Positions 10,611-23,960 are shown, counted from the stretch's first letter. The stretch: DNA of 64,000 bases from Distichodus sexfasciatus (GCA_032718565.1 JAVGVS010000041.1:1431501-1495500), one strand, 5' to 3'. The notes: generated by a model not told the origin, from the sequence alone. Program-made: numbers and translations.

Positions 10611-10951
10611 TTCATTCATTATCTAAATCGCTTAATCACTATCGGATTTGCGGGGACTGCAGCCTATCCCGGGGACTATGGGTGTGAGGTATGGACCAAA
10701 CCTGGACGCGTGCCAACACACCGCAGGGCACACACCTTCCCACACACACCTATGGGACAATTTAGAGTCACCCATCAACCTGCTTTGGAGCATGCTTTGG
10801 AACTGTGGGAGGGAACCGTAGCACTCTTAGAGAACTCACATGACCACGGGGGAGCACACAAACTCTACACAAAAAGACCCCACAGTCAACGCCGGAAGGA
10901 CCTTCTTGCTGTGAGGCGGCAGAGCTAATCACCGTGCCACTGTGCCGCCCC
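10611..10951 (-). repeat. Interspersed repeat, family A (longest copy)
   Basis: This copy runs from TTCATTCATT through GCAGCCTATCCCGGGG and CAATTTAGAGTCACCC to CTTCTTGCTGTGAGGCGGCA and GTGCCGCCCC. It contains every block seen in the copies at 4385-4537 and 39552-39745. The short open frame across it is not a gene. Confidence 0.7.
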
Positions 10952-11226
10952 AATTTGCTGATGTACAGATAAAAATCAGATGCATAATGTAGGTTAGCAA
11001 CATACTTTAATGACATAAAACACACTCTATATCAAATTCAAGTCCAGATTTTGAATCACATCCAGGTTAAAAACCATCATTTGGCTTTTAAACATTTTTT
11101 AAGCACAAAAAGCTTATAGAAAGTGATATATAATAAGAATGTATTGAAATGTAGAAAAGTATGGAATGTATATTTATGATTCTAAAAAACTGAATTGAAA
11201 TATACACCAGTTTCAAGTTCTATAAT

Positions 11227-11663
11227 AGGGGTGCACAATTTAGAAAATCTTAGAATTCAAAATTGATTTGACATTTGTTCAAAATCGATTCAAAACCAAT
11301 TCACGATTCATAAGCAATTCACAGTTCAGTACATAGATGAATTTATTTCCAGATTGCTGTGTTGAGTTACTTTTCCCACAGTTACTGTCACACAGAATCA
11401 AATGTTGTTTACTAAATGTAATGCATATGTACTCGTACTGACTGCATTTCCCTCATGCTCACATGAAGAAGGTCTATCTGGGCAGATTTCATCATTGCGC
11501 CATCTATAGGATTTGCAAGCTAAACTCGTGTCGGGGGAAAAGTAAACTAGCGCCATTACGATGGTTGAAAAATATGAATAAATTTTTTGGAATGCATGAA
11601 TCAATTCTGAATCGACAGAGAAAGGATCATGATTCAATTTGATTCGATTTTTTCCACACCCCT
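11227..11663. mobile_element. Non-autonomous DNA transposon with AGGGGTG ends
   Basis: The element starts AGGGGTGCAC and ends CACACCCCT, giving short terminal inverted repeats. A 10-base direct repeat GTTCTATAAT flanks it exactly (11217-11226 and 11664-11673). Inside are repeated AATCGATT-like blocks and no coding capacity. The style fits a hAT-like element, though hAT elements usually duplicate 8 bases. Confidence 0.7.
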
Positions 11664-11673
11664 GTTCTATAAT

Positions 11674-14600
11674 GTACCAGAATGTCATTGCTTCACCCTG
11701 TAGTGTCTGTTTCCCTGTGTATAGCTTTGTTTATAATTATGGATGATCTAGAAAGGTAGAGCACCGAGGCTGGGTCATGCTGAAAGCAGATGCCACCCCG
11801 CAGCCAGATGTCCTCCCATGTTGTGTCTGTGCTGTTGCTCAACTTTATTGACACTGCACTGTAAACAGAGGGTCACGCGGCTCCCGTCTACACGCCGTGC
11901 CAGCCCTCGAAAGCAGCTTGTGCAATTTTCCCCTGAATGCAGAGCACTAATTGTCCAGCGTGGATATGTGTTCCAAAATAACAGGTGTTTAGCAGGATGC
12001 TGTCAGAACACGCTGGCAGATCTTGTGGAAACTGACCTACACAAGGAGGTACAGACAGCACGCTTCTGGTTTGTTTTTAGAAACAGCAGAAGAGTGCTTT
12101 TACCATGAAGTTGTTGTCTCATCACGTGGTGAATGTAAATAACTGGCAATAAGGAACTTACAAAATAAAAAAGTAACATGTTTTATGATTTAGAAATGTA
12201 ATTCTAAATGTATTTTTCCTAAAATTAATGAATAGAATGATTTTAACCAGCATTGAATTTGACTGTAGATTAAGATCACAAGTGAGGCATTATAATGAAA
12301 CAGTAATCTAAGGCTAGGGGATATGGAACTCCAAAATGGTCAAAATTAAATAAATTGGACATTGTGAAATAAAGAACAATATAAATAAATAAGAGACAGA
12401 TATATAAATCGTGCCAATTTTTGAACACATTTTGAAATACAGCATTCTGCTTTAAAAACTTACTTATTATTGTGAAATATTATTTCATGGTCATTATTTT
12501 GTCAATCAAGAGATACAGGGTATCCAGGAAAACGAATCGATGTTAAAGGGTCAGCCAATTGGCGTGCAGGTCTAAGGCTGGCTTTGAAAAAAAGAAAGTT
12601 TTGGAATAAAATCTGCTGGAATTAAATAAAAGGTCTCTGCAATAATCTCTGTTTTGGGGAAAAATAATACACAGATGGGCAAAGATGTCTTGATGGTAAA
12701 AAAAAAAATTAGTCAGAAGCAATCCAAAAACATAGTGTTTGCTCTATGAAATGTTGTTACTTTGATAAAATGCTATCATTTATAAATACTTTATCAATGT
12801 AATGTAATAATATATGAATAATTATACATTATAGCCATAATGAACAATCTCGCAAATCTGCTAGAGATTATGACCAACACAGGAAGTTTGAGTGTTCATT
12901 GTGTTAAAACTGTCGAAAAAGAAACCAATGGTAAACATAATTATGTTAAAATAGGAAACCAGGTAGAACAGAATAGAACAGGTTTTATTACATTACGGAA
13001 ACCTCCAAAAAGCCTGAACAAAAAGGTCTGTTTATAAAGGTTTCAAATCATTTAAAAGTCACATAAAATAACGTTTCAAACTCCTTTAAAAAAACAACCC
13101 ACATATTTATGCCATCATATTTGTACAAAATAAGGAATACACTCTGAGGAGGATATAGGGCGCCCTCTTGAGTCTTGGATTTATGCCTTACCCCTGACTA
13201 CCCCAGACTAGGTCGTTTGGGTTTTGGACTCATAATTATGTAAAGCTACAGTGTGACACCATCCTTTGAACTTGCTGTAGAAATAAAACTGAAATGAAGT
13301 GGAGGTTGAGTGTGAATGGTGATTAGAATATCTCTGGCTCTGAACACTGCGTCGCCCCAAAATAGACATGTGTTCTTCATTGACCTTCATTATAAGCCAG
13401 CTATGAGATCATTCCCATTACATAACAAACAGAGTAAAAGAGTTAACAGTCTGTCCACTTCCCTCCTCCTCATCCTCCTCCTCCTCCTTTAGCTTGTAAA
13501 TATAAACAAGCTTGTGACCGTGTGGCTAAATGACACTAGTGCACTTTATGAAACACATTCTCATGTGTCCATGAACAAGGCTGATGAAAGTCTCTAGCCA
13601 AATTGCATCTAGGCAAAATGATGGATGGACTTGATGGTGTTTAACAGGAATATTATAGGATTTTTGACTGTTCAAAGTGTTTTGTCCATGTTGACTTTTA
13701 ATCTTCTTTGATCAAAAACCAAAAACATCCACAAAACTGAGTTTATTTGCACATAAATCAAGTTATTAGAGTTAATGAAATCCTCTTCTGGATTTTTGCT
13801 CTATATGCTCTTGTTTTGTAGGGCGTGTAAATCAGTGCTGTATAAATGGATTTATTTTAAGAGGCAGTGACATCAATAAACATTTAGCAGACACATGTAG
13901 GTCTTGCATAACAACAATGTTTTTTAACGTAGTGATCCAGTATTAATTATATAATAGTCACCTGCCCTTTGTCGAAAAGTGGGAGCCTAATGGTCAGAGT
14001 TGTGTTCTTCAATATATCTACACACTAATTAATATTTAAAGATGCATGATAATCATTCATTAATAGCCAAATTCTTGTTATAGACCTTATATATCCGCCC
14101 TATTCTGTGTTCATGTACAACATGAGATATGGAAAGAGTGTCGACCTGTGCTGTTGTGTGGAACTTTTTAAGTGTGACATTTACTCAATTTTTGGGATTT
14201 TGAAAGTGTAACTGCGCAAGTCAACCACAAGGTGGCGCGGTACCCTTAACTTAACAAGCTTGCAATAGTTCCCAGTTCTGATGGTTATTTTTCCCGCATT
14301 CCCAAATATAAAATATAAATATAAAGTTTTAGACTAAATTTAAACATGGTTTTAGGTATAATTTTCACTGCTTTAAGATTTTGTTCAGAATTCATGAAGC
14401 TACCAGTCACTGAACTGAGTCTGAAGATTAACAACCTGCAGAAAATGTTGAGATTTCAGTTATAGGATATAATCAACACAAGATGTATTTTATTATTTAA
14501 GTGAATCTAAGTCTGTTTATTTGTCAATGTGAACACAGCACAGTAAGAAAGATCAATAGTGGTCTGATTACATGTTTTACATGCAGAATATAAAAAGTAA

Positions 14601-14741
14601 AAGCATTGTGAAATATACCAACACCAAATGTTTTTATGCATTTTCAAAAAAGACAAAATGTTTCTTCTGTAGCATCAATAATTTCAATGTTTCACTTTCA
14701 TTCACAGAATAGATTGCAGTTTTATTGAAAGAATATATATA
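11674..14741. other. Intergenic, no gene seen
   Basis: This is AT-rich unique-looking sequence with no supportable exon. The only clear structure is a pyrimidine-rich TCC/CCT tract at 13459-13490. The open frames of 60-96 codons look random. Confidence 0.5.
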
Positions 14742-15075
14742 CACTGCCCTCCAAAAGTTTGGAAACGCCCCTGGCAAAGTGGGCTTTTGGACGATATCAG
14801 CATAAATCCTCATCATTTTTTGGTGCAAATACATTAAAGTAAAGGAGAGGAAACAGTCAGCTGGCATCTTGTCTCTCATGGAATGGCCTCCCCAATCACC
14901 CGACCTCAACCCAATTGAGCTACTATGGGAGAAACTGGGCCGTGATGTCCGTAAGACGTGTCCAACCAGTGTGAATCATCTTTGGGCAATCCTTCAGGTT
15001 GCTTGGAATAACATATCAAGTCAATGTTTGAATAAACTGACAGCTCTGATGCCCAGATTATTAAATTTTTGATGA
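14742..15075 (+). mobile_element. Tc1-like transposon remnant
   Basis: After a TA dinucleotide the left end reads CACTGCCCTCCAAAAGTTTG, typical of Tc1-like inverted repeats. It is fused by internal deletion to the C-terminal part of a Tc1 transposase, readable from 14869 to 15072 with the signature MEWPPQSPDLNPIELLWEKL around the catalytic glutamate. The N-terminal two thirds and the right inverted repeat are missing; the right side passes into an AT microsatellite. It is not functional. Confidence 0.8.
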
Positions 15076-15097
15076 ATCCAAAATGTAAGTATTTTTA

Positions 15098-15242
15098 ATA
15101 CATATATACATGTATACATATATATATATATAATTCAATACATATATATATATATAATTCAATACATATATATAATTCATATTCTGTCAATAAAGCTATG
15201 TACAAATACAAACAACATCTGCAATCTATTATATATGTAAAA

Positions 15243-15299
<57 letters not shown>
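15098..15299. repeat. AT-rich minisatellite and (AT)n tract
   Basis: Three units of ATAATTCAATACATATATA type (15098-15180) are followed by an uninterrupted (AT)n run at 15247-15298. It borders the truncated right side of the Tc1 remnant. Confidence 0.9.
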
Positions 15300-15302
<3 letters not shown>

Positions 15303-18300
15303 TACATGAGGTTCAAGGCAGTTTTTTTTCATTATTTAAGCCCTATTTTACCACTTTATAAACACTTTCTAAGTAATAATTACAATCTAATTTACAATAA
15401 TGATAATAATAATAAGTGGTAAAATCATTTATTTATTTTATAATATAAAAAATTTCCCTTCTGATGTCTTTAAAATAGTTTTATTAGGAATGAGATATTT
15501 TTGAAAGCAGAAATGAGTATGTACATGTCTTTCTGTAGAAGTTAAGGTTACTAAGAGGGCAGGAAACCAGCCTAAAAGGAAGCTATAAAAATGGGGCTGC
15601 AAGTTCAAAAGAGGCAAATGTGATTGTCTTGAGTAATAAAAAACTTCACAGTTGTGGTAAATTAAGTCAAAGTGCCGTTAAACAATCCTGCAGGCTATAC
15701 CCATGAGAGAGCACACTCCCTGCTCTGTTTGTCAACCTAAAGTATTGAAATGCCTCGCAGCGTTTGGGCGGTCTCCTGAGCTGGGTGATAATACATCATC
15801 GGAGGGGAATTATTTATGTTGGTCCAGCAATCAAAGATAAGTCATGAATGTGATTTCCTGACTGGTGCCAGCGAGGTCCTTATCGGCGGAGTGATCTCTG
15901 TGTTTGAGTTTGTCTACAATACTGATTCATTGTGCTTCTGTGTGCTGTGTGTGCGTTTAAGTCACAATAACGTGAATGAAACACGAAAAAGAAGGGTGTT
16001 AAGAGCAACTTTTGTACAGATTTCAAATAGGCCAATTCACCATGTCGTGCAGACGGAGATTCCTGTTTCTACCACCGAGTTAAACCTCGTCGACTTTGGA
16101 GGATATAAGTCTCCAGAAATACTACATTGTGTATTGTTAGACGGCGCCCCGGGTGATGATGTTTGCAGGGAAATGTAATTTCCCACACTTCGAGACAGAG
16201 GTATATTGGTTCGGTTTATGGAGGAAATGAAAGAATTGCTTGAGAAGATGTATTATTAGGCACTAGATTTGAAAGAATTGGGATTATTGTTGCATTAATT
16301 CTAAGTAAGTCCTAACATCCCTTACGTCAAGAATAACATCAGCATTAAGATAGTATCAGTTTGACTGAATAGTGTGACTTCAGTTTCCCCTTTTTCTCAG
16401 AGGCAGAACTGTATTTTTGGCACCCATATAACCACATACAGTACGAATTTAAAATTAGAACTTGTTCCCTAATTTAAAAAAGGTCGCTAGCATGCGTTGC
16501 TCAATAAAGACTGATTTTATAATAGCTAACCAGCACTGTATCAGCAAAAACAAATTCAAATTTTCCAGTACAGGATGTACTGAAAAAGGGGGATGTAACA
16601 TGATTTTTAACAGTTCTGACTTTAAAACAGCCTCTAATGTCTGGAAGTCTGACCCCTGGGAAAGAAGGGGTTAAGTTTAATCTCACTATATTCAGCCCAG
16701 TTTAACAAAGGTCAACTTCCTACTGTTACTGAAATCCTCTCCTAGGTTTCTCTCGGGTGTGCAGACCGAACAGTGCTGTTGCTTAGCAATAAGATTTAAT
16801 GCAAATTTATAGTTTGGGCTCTGTTTAAAAAGTTAATCAACTTCCATGGGTGGAGAAGTCTGGTTGGAAAGTGTTTTCTCTCGCAGTGTGTAGGATTCCA
16901 GCAAGGGTCACTATTGTTAGTGAAATTAGTGAAATTAAATTGTATAATTTTATCCATTTTTAGATACGTAATTTCTGGAATAAAATAAAAAGGGAATTAT
17001 TTTTCATTCTTTAAACCAATTAAGCTTAATATTAAACACTTGTGGTCAAGTTTGTTGTTTTCATTTTTAATGGTTGATAATTAGTATCCAAAGGTGGATC
17101 AATATTTTGATAACATATTAACATATTAAATTTAAAGACATTTGCTTGATGTTATGGATTGCAAATTGCAATTTTAGGGGTTGTAAATTTTCAATTTGGA
17201 CATATTTTTTAGATTTAGTTTCTCATAATATTTGTTATGTTCTATTTACATTTCCACAGTCTTAGGAACAAACATGTTCACTTTACGTAGCGCTCAATCT
17301 GGGGATAAAAAGCCAATTTTTAGGGTTAGTGTATAATGTTATTTATGCTAAATTTCCCAAATAGTTTCCATTCATTTAACAAAGCAAATTCAGATTTTAT
17401 ATTTAATATCTGTTTTATGGAGTTGAAAATTTTCTTCTATTCCGTGAACTCACATTTTCCAGTTCTGGCACTTTAAACTGAACATTTTTAAAGAAACTTG
17501 ATGGTATATAGCCATGATTTGCTGGAGTGACACGTTATTGGACTATTATCCAACATTTTATAGACAGTATTGTCAAATTCTATGGTTGATTAAAGACAGA
17601 CTAATTCAGCTGCTCCTTCTTATTATATACGGTTTCAAGTTCAGGGTAGCGGGGAAATATATTGGGTATGTTAGATTGCATTATGTGACATGGAGGTCAG
17701 TAAAAAGCACAAATTTCCAGAGATAAGAGTCCTCGTCAAAGTCCCAAAAGCTCAAGAGGATCAAGCACTGCTGAATTGTCTTTAAATCACGCTCATTGTC
17801 AAAGCGCATCCTTGTACCACTTACCACTATCTCCATACATCTTTTCCTTGAGAAACAATGAATAAGTCAAAGAGAAAAGTTAATGAAAGAGTTGCCTTGC
17901 CTGATCTACACGGCCTGAGCAGAGACGAATGCAGAAGAATGTGTAGGAGGGAGACTTTAGAAAGTAACCATGGCCTCACACTCTATAAATCTCTGTCGGA
18001 CTAAATCACTGTTCTTTAGCCCCCACGAGCTTAATTGAAGATGAATGTTGCACTCTCATATGCGCCATTTGGCCCTCAAATGAATCTGTCCCGGCAGAGT
18101 CACGGACAAGATCGTATTTGCAAACGTTTCTGAGCAAAGACTCAACAGTGGGGTTTAAAAAAAGGCGTAGGAGCTGGTGATGCCAGTGAACTGAATCACA
18201 ACTTCATGGTTATGACGGCTGGATAATCTAAAAGCAGGCCTGCATATCTGAAACACGTCCGACTTGATTTATCGTAGCAACGTAACTTACTACATGTGCA

Positions 18301-19480
18301 TTTACTTTTACAGCATTTAACAGACGCTCTTTTCCGGAAAACAATGTACAACAGTGCTTTGTAGTCCACGACTGTTCCTCCATTGTAAAGCTAGACTTAA
18401 ACTAACAACTGTCGTCCAACAAAGTTACCACCAGCTAAGTTACACACCTTAACAAACACTGAGTAACCAAAGAGCATGAAGGGTGATTAGTAGAGATGCA
18501 ACAATCCAACTTTTTCAGTTCCGATGCTGATACTCAGGCTTTGGGTATGGGCCGATCCCGAGTTCCTGTGTTCACAATGACAAATAATCACTCACTCACT
18601 CACTTAGACATGACCAAAGATTAGACTGAAATGCCCAGGAGAAAAATCTGGCTACGTCTTAACGTGTGCCCATTTAAGACCGAAGAGCCTTCTTTTCTGA
18701 AACCATCAGCCGCCTAGATTCACTGATTTGTGTTTGCTTATTGAATGAGACTTATATGGTGAATTGATTGCCAAGGACAGTGGGAAAGAAGCTGGAGGCT
18801 GCTCACTCCCATGGTCCCGTGCATTTGATCTCTCACCTCAGCCTTTTGAAGGGCTGCACTCTCGATGAAACCAACCATGGCAATAGCCACACAGTGCAAT
18901 CCAACTGCATCCATGCCTTTGTATGGGGACTGGCAGCCGTACAGATGTTGTCAGTCTTCATGGACACAAAGGCATGCACCATAAATATCCATTTAACTGA
19001 GGTCAGATGTTATTGCAGTTTTATTGAGCTGTCGGTCAGTTTCTAATTATCCTGATGCCTTGAGGTTATAAATAGTTACAGTAAAAAATGGGCTTGCAGA
19101 AAGAAAAACATATTGAGAATTCAAATGCGCCTGTTTAATTGTTTCACAGTGAATCCCTTTCCAAGTATTCGGACAATGACTAGTTTCTGTGGAGTTTGTT
19201 CTGCACGAACAGCAAAATGGACTCAAACTGAATGAAAGTGAAAATAAATGTGAACAATTATACACCATAAAATCCACACAAAGTAAAAAGGACAAAGCAT
19301 TAAATTTTAAGCAAAACTCATAATTAGCAATTACAAAATTGCAGTTGATTACAACATAAAGTCTACAAACTAATCATAATTTATAAGTGGAATGTGCTGC
19401 AGATCTTAAAGTGACCTACAATGAAACATGCATGATTACAGCCTCTCTTGTACAACTGGGATAGAGACACTCACCTTTAA
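15300..19480. other. Intergenic, no gene seen; one regulatory-looking stretch
   Basis: No coherent exon was found. The part at 15660-15990 has higher complexity and GC than its flanks and contains ATCAAAG (15830-15836), a TCF/LEF-type core, next to GATAAG. Around 18300-18420 and 18495-18600 are degraded fragments resembling SINE and hAT sequences (GCATTTAACAGACGCT; GTTCACAATGACAAATAA). Confidence 0.4.
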
Positions 19481-19575
19481 AGGTGTGAACCTTCACTGGT
19501 CTCACGATTCGATTTGATTACAATTATTAGGACAACAATTCGATTCAAAATGATCTCTCGATGCATTACGATATA
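19481..19575. mobile_element. hAT-like element end (family B, partial)
   Basis: It begins AGGTGTGAACCTTCACTGGT and continues CTCACGATTCGATT...ACAATTATTAGG. The same sequence is found inverted at the right end of 34674-35245, and in part at 31808. Only one end could be placed. Confidence 0.55.
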
Positions 19576-21331
19576 TGCCATCAATTTCTCTACATTACTT
19601 CACATTGCACACAGATTGGGCATGGATCTAAACTCACCCATATAGAGCTAATTTAGTAGACTGTTTTGGTTGACTGTTTAAATTAGAGCATCAGAGTAGC
19701 TTGAACAAACCACTAGATGTTATTTTTCCGCTCCACAGGCATCATGGTGGCCCGGCTCTGGAATTTCAGCATTTTTTTTGTTCATACGGACCAGTGTCTC
19801 AAGGTGTGCTTTGAACTGTGGGCAAGATAAACTCGTGCAGTATCTCCAAAGGAGGAGAAGGTGACACAGATGAGGGGGTTGAGGTTTGGGTTGGGGTTGG
19901 GGGATGGGTTTTTTAGTGATCAAGAAACTTGCAGGGAAAGAACTCGCATCACATTCACCGCAGAAAAGAACATTGTCACTCCAAACAGGAAAATACTGGC
20001 AGATTAAGGAAAGATTACTAAAGCATCTGCACCCTCTTTAACTAAAGACGGAGAGCCTGAGCAGTGTAAACAAAAGATTAGCCGAGCATGTGGTATCTAG
20101 GGTTAATGGCATTATTGACTGAACATGATAGGCCTGTAAATAAAAGTGTTTGCCTTCGTCAGAGCCACTGAAGGTTCTCAGGGTTAGAACAAGCTAAAGG
20201 CTCAGGCACTCGGAGCTGTACGCTGACAATGATGTGGACACGCCATAGAGACGGGGGCATTTGAAGGTATCCACATGGCTCTAGGGTTAGCCATTGTCCA
20301 CCAAGATTTATTTGCCCGACGGATTAAGGAGACCTTGTGGAGATTCTCGGTTCCAGTTGCAAGCCATAAAGATCTGAGTGAATTTGCAAATGACATTTAC
20401 AACGCCGCTGTACGCCACCACACAGTTATTTTTTACACTTTTGGGTCTAATGTTAATCCAGTGAGGTAGCTGAACGTGACAGCCACCAAAGTTGTTTTAT
20501 GGTGTCACTTTAAAATGGGCTTGGGGTCATTACGCAATGAATGCAAGGTCTTTAACTCTGCTCTCTCAGGGGCTTGGGGGTAAAAAGATGCCGTCCACAA
20601 GCTGCGTCTATAAAACCTCTCAAAAATAAGACCACTGATTGCAGATGAGTTTTCCCACTGCTTTACAGACTATTGTGGCAAAAAGCAGAAATTCATCTCG
20701 AGTAACAGAAGTCCAGTGAGTAATGGTGGCCTCGTTTCCACAGCACACTCCTGGGACCTCAAAGGTGCGGTAAATGGCTCATATTACATTTTAGCCAGAC
20801 TTATAAAATCAATCAAAATATGTCAAGAACACATTTTTCCTTGTTTCCAGCAGGGGCGATTCTAGGTTCTGACCTTTAGCGGTGCTCAACCCTAGTGCTG
20901 ACAGAGGCTCTTGGTTTGAACAATGCGGTTGCCATGCTAAGTCCAGATTTAAGATCTTTTAGAAACGGCTTACATTTGCAAACAAAAGCTGGCTGGGCGA
21001 TAGGCTGACCATGAAGGCTGTTAGCAAGGTACCTTCTTAAAATTGGGTTGGTGGGCTAGGTAGCATATGCCGACTGTAACGTTGCCCGGTTGTGCACAAA
21101 ACGGACTCCGTAATAAATGGGATAATAACTGGGTAATAAATAAAGTTTGTTTTTATAATTGTCCACAGAAAAAACAACTATTGCACATTTATTTTAATAT
21201 GTTCCTTTCAGTATGTTCCTCCATTAGCCATACCTTAACATTTCACTGATATGCTGTGTAACGTCTGCCGTACATTCAAATACCCATTTCAAATAAAACA
21301 ATTAGGCAATCACGGACGTGCCAACCAATCA
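19576..21331. other. Intergenic, no gene seen
   Basis: No repeat boundary or exon could be defined. The 64-codon open frame at 20275-20469 has no recognisable motif. Confidence 0.45.
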
Positions 21332-21412
21332 GGGGTGCATTTCCCAAAAGCATAGTTGCTAACGTATTGCTAACTACGTAGTTTGCAACTATGCTTTTGG
21401 GAAATGCACCCC
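21332..21412. mobile_element. Near-perfect hairpin MITE
   Basis: The arm GGGGTGCATTTCCCAAAAGC plus ATAGTTGC is repeated inverted at the other end (GCAACTAT...GAAATGCACCCC). The two 28-base arms are separated by a loop of about 25 bases that itself contains ACTACGTAGT. Half of a copy occurs at 30777-30803, so this is a dispersed fold-back element. Confidence 0.75.
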
Positions 21413-22289
21413 AGAGGAGGATCCGACTCGTGCAAGGATTTTACTGGTCCATTTGGGCCTGTAATTTATTCCATCTCTTAATAACAATTTTGGCAATTTT
21501 TGGCAAATCTTAGGTTTGGGAACTGGCCAGCTCACAAAAATTATTTTGAATTATTTTTCAGTGGGTGCTGAGTTAAAATTTAGGGGTGCTTGAGCACATC
21601 TAAAAATAGCCTAAAATTGCCACTGGTATCCAGAATTCTCTACGCACATTTCCTGAATTTTTGTGAATCAAACATTTAATCAAACACAAAAAAAGCAAAC
21701 ACTTAAGCTGTTAATAGGAATATTTATAAGTGAAAAAGCAGGCACTTCACATTTTGGAGGGAGAAAAAAACAAACCGGTTTGAGCCAGCTGGAAAATGAA
21801 ATGAAACAACTTGTATTAACACTGTATACATGTTGAACCTTACCCCGTGTGACACTTTCATTCGTGTCACGCGCGATCTGTGTGATTCAGATTAGCTACT
21901 CTGCCTTTTCCCACGGCTGTCCAAGTGTCACGCTCAAACAGTGCTCTGAGGGACAGCTGTAGAGTCTACGATTCTGTAAACACCCATAAAATTGCCCTGA
22001 GTAGAGCTCAACCCCCGTGTTGCTTTACCCTGGTCAGCTCTCGCTCTCCCTCTCTCTGTCTCAGACAGGCTCTCTGCGACACTAGGCACAGGTCCAGCGA
22101 TCCAGAGTGCCATAATTGGATCTGGAGCACGTCCAGCTCATTACAATACAGGTCAAAACAGGTACAAGGCATTTGCGTTATTCCCGTTCCTTATCTCAAC
22201 ATCGATCTGCTTTCCGTTTCTCCTTTGCCGCGCACACCGATCTCCGATGGAGCGTCAGCTAAGATATTGTTTTAAGCAAAGTCGGGATG

Positions 22290-22450
22290 ACCTCATTTGG
22301 AGGATACGATCTACTTTTTTTATTCTCTCACATTCGCAGAGGAGCAGTTTTCATTAGCGAAGTCAATAGATCAAAGGGCACACGGGTGGAGTGCTGCGAG
22401 CCTCCCTGAGCAGAGTGTAACCAAAAATATCTGTAGCATTTCCTCAACCT
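22290..22450. promoter_or_regulatory. Candidate regulatory element with exact TCF/LEF site
   Basis: A complex, non-repetitive stretch in the desert contains AGATCAAAGGG (22368-22378), which matches the optimal TCF/LEF binding site. No coding frame or repeat explains it. The nearest developmental gene is ackr3, about 26 kb away. Confidence 0.3.
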
Positions 22451-23784
22451 GTCTCTTTGCGTTTATTAATGGGGTCTTGTAAATGAACTGGAAAAATGCT
22501 CCACAAGTTAATAAGGGAGTTCAGGGAGGGGGAAAAAAAGCAAAGAAAACACGCTTTGCCAATGGGAAAAGCCAATAATAATCCTTCTTTAAAGATAATA
22601 CAAATTTTTCACCCAAGTTAATAGACTGTTTGTTAAAATCAAGACCCTGTGTTGGAGTAACTTGGAGGTAAGTCATGAGAAAAACAGTGTTAGGTCATCA
22701 ACATGAAATGTTGGTAGTTTCTGGATCTTGAATAACTTGTTTGTCTTTTCCAAACAAACCTACTCAAAACAAATCCAGTCAAAACTGAAAACCAGTTCCT
22801 CCGGCAAATCGCTAGCAATCTTTGATCTTGCCAATGGTGAAACTGCTTTTAATGGAATCTTTTTCAGCTTGCGTGGGACTGTGGGTCATCGCTGGGTCAA
22901 TGGCTCCCCAATTAACCCTTTTTTTTTGTTTGGGGCGGAACGTTGGCCCTGTTCTGAGGATCTACTGCAGCTATGTGACCTCACATAAGAAGACTTTCAT
23001 TAGGAGTGTTTTTCATGGTCTGAGCGCTGGCTTTGAAGTGAGTTAGCAGACAGCTTGACTTTTCCTGGCCATAGGTTTAATGGCAAGGAAAGAGCCTTAT
23101 TGTTTCTGATTGACGCGGGTTGTGTGTTTGCTGATTGCGATCTGCTCAACAATGCAACTCGAGCTGCCTGTCCGGTGGAGAGCGAGACACTTGCGTGATT
23201 TCACCGTCCGTTCCCTTCCTTGGCTTTGAGGCATGCTGCTAGGCACGGTGCAGACCTCGCACTCGGGAGCATCTCACAGTTTCCTCTACGGCTCTCTTGG
23301 TGTCATTGGTGCTTGATTGTCGTGGCCTTATCTGGTCACCTTTTTACGGCCCCTGTTCCAAACTGTCCACAAAAACAACCACGCCGACTTCCTTCCAGTC
23401 AAGGAGGTTTCACACCCTTACTGTTCCTTTCTCACCAAAATAGAAGGATCCTAAAATATTTTTGTAGGTTTGTTTGTCATTGCTTGTTTTTAACACTCAC
23501 TGTAGAGGCACTGCATGAGTCGATGGGAGATTTATGCAGGGTTGTCAGTTTCTTTACCACCCAGAGAGCTGCATGGCCACAAGCCAACCTTTAAGGGAAA
23601 AAGGAATTCTCTCCTCACTCTTATTTATCTCTTTACCCTTGAACCATGCTCTTGAACCTATTTCAAGGTGGTCCTCGTTAGGAAAGATCTCCAATACTAA
23701 CTGCATTGTTATTGTAAAAATTTTATTGTAAATATTATTTTGACCCAACATTGGGAATAACGTGGACTGGAATTTCATAACTTT

Positions 23785-23960
23785 TGACGGTAACAAAATA
23801 ACATAATGTGTTACAGTTCAGTCAAGTGAATTTGGAGATTTGAAGAAAAACCACAAAGTAAAGCAACGAGTATTAAAGTTACTTTTCATAATAGAGTAAC
23901 AAGTAACGTAACTAGTAATGTGTAACTAGTTACATTTTTTGAGTAACATCCCCAACACTG
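23785..23960. mobile_element. hAT-like element end, GTAAC-rich
   Basis: Repeated GTAAC/GTTAC motifs lead into GAGTAACATCCCCAACACTG. This ending is typical of a large fish hAT-like family. A similar ending, CTACTCCCCAACACTG, is at 63395. The left end could not be fixed. Confidence 0.5.
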
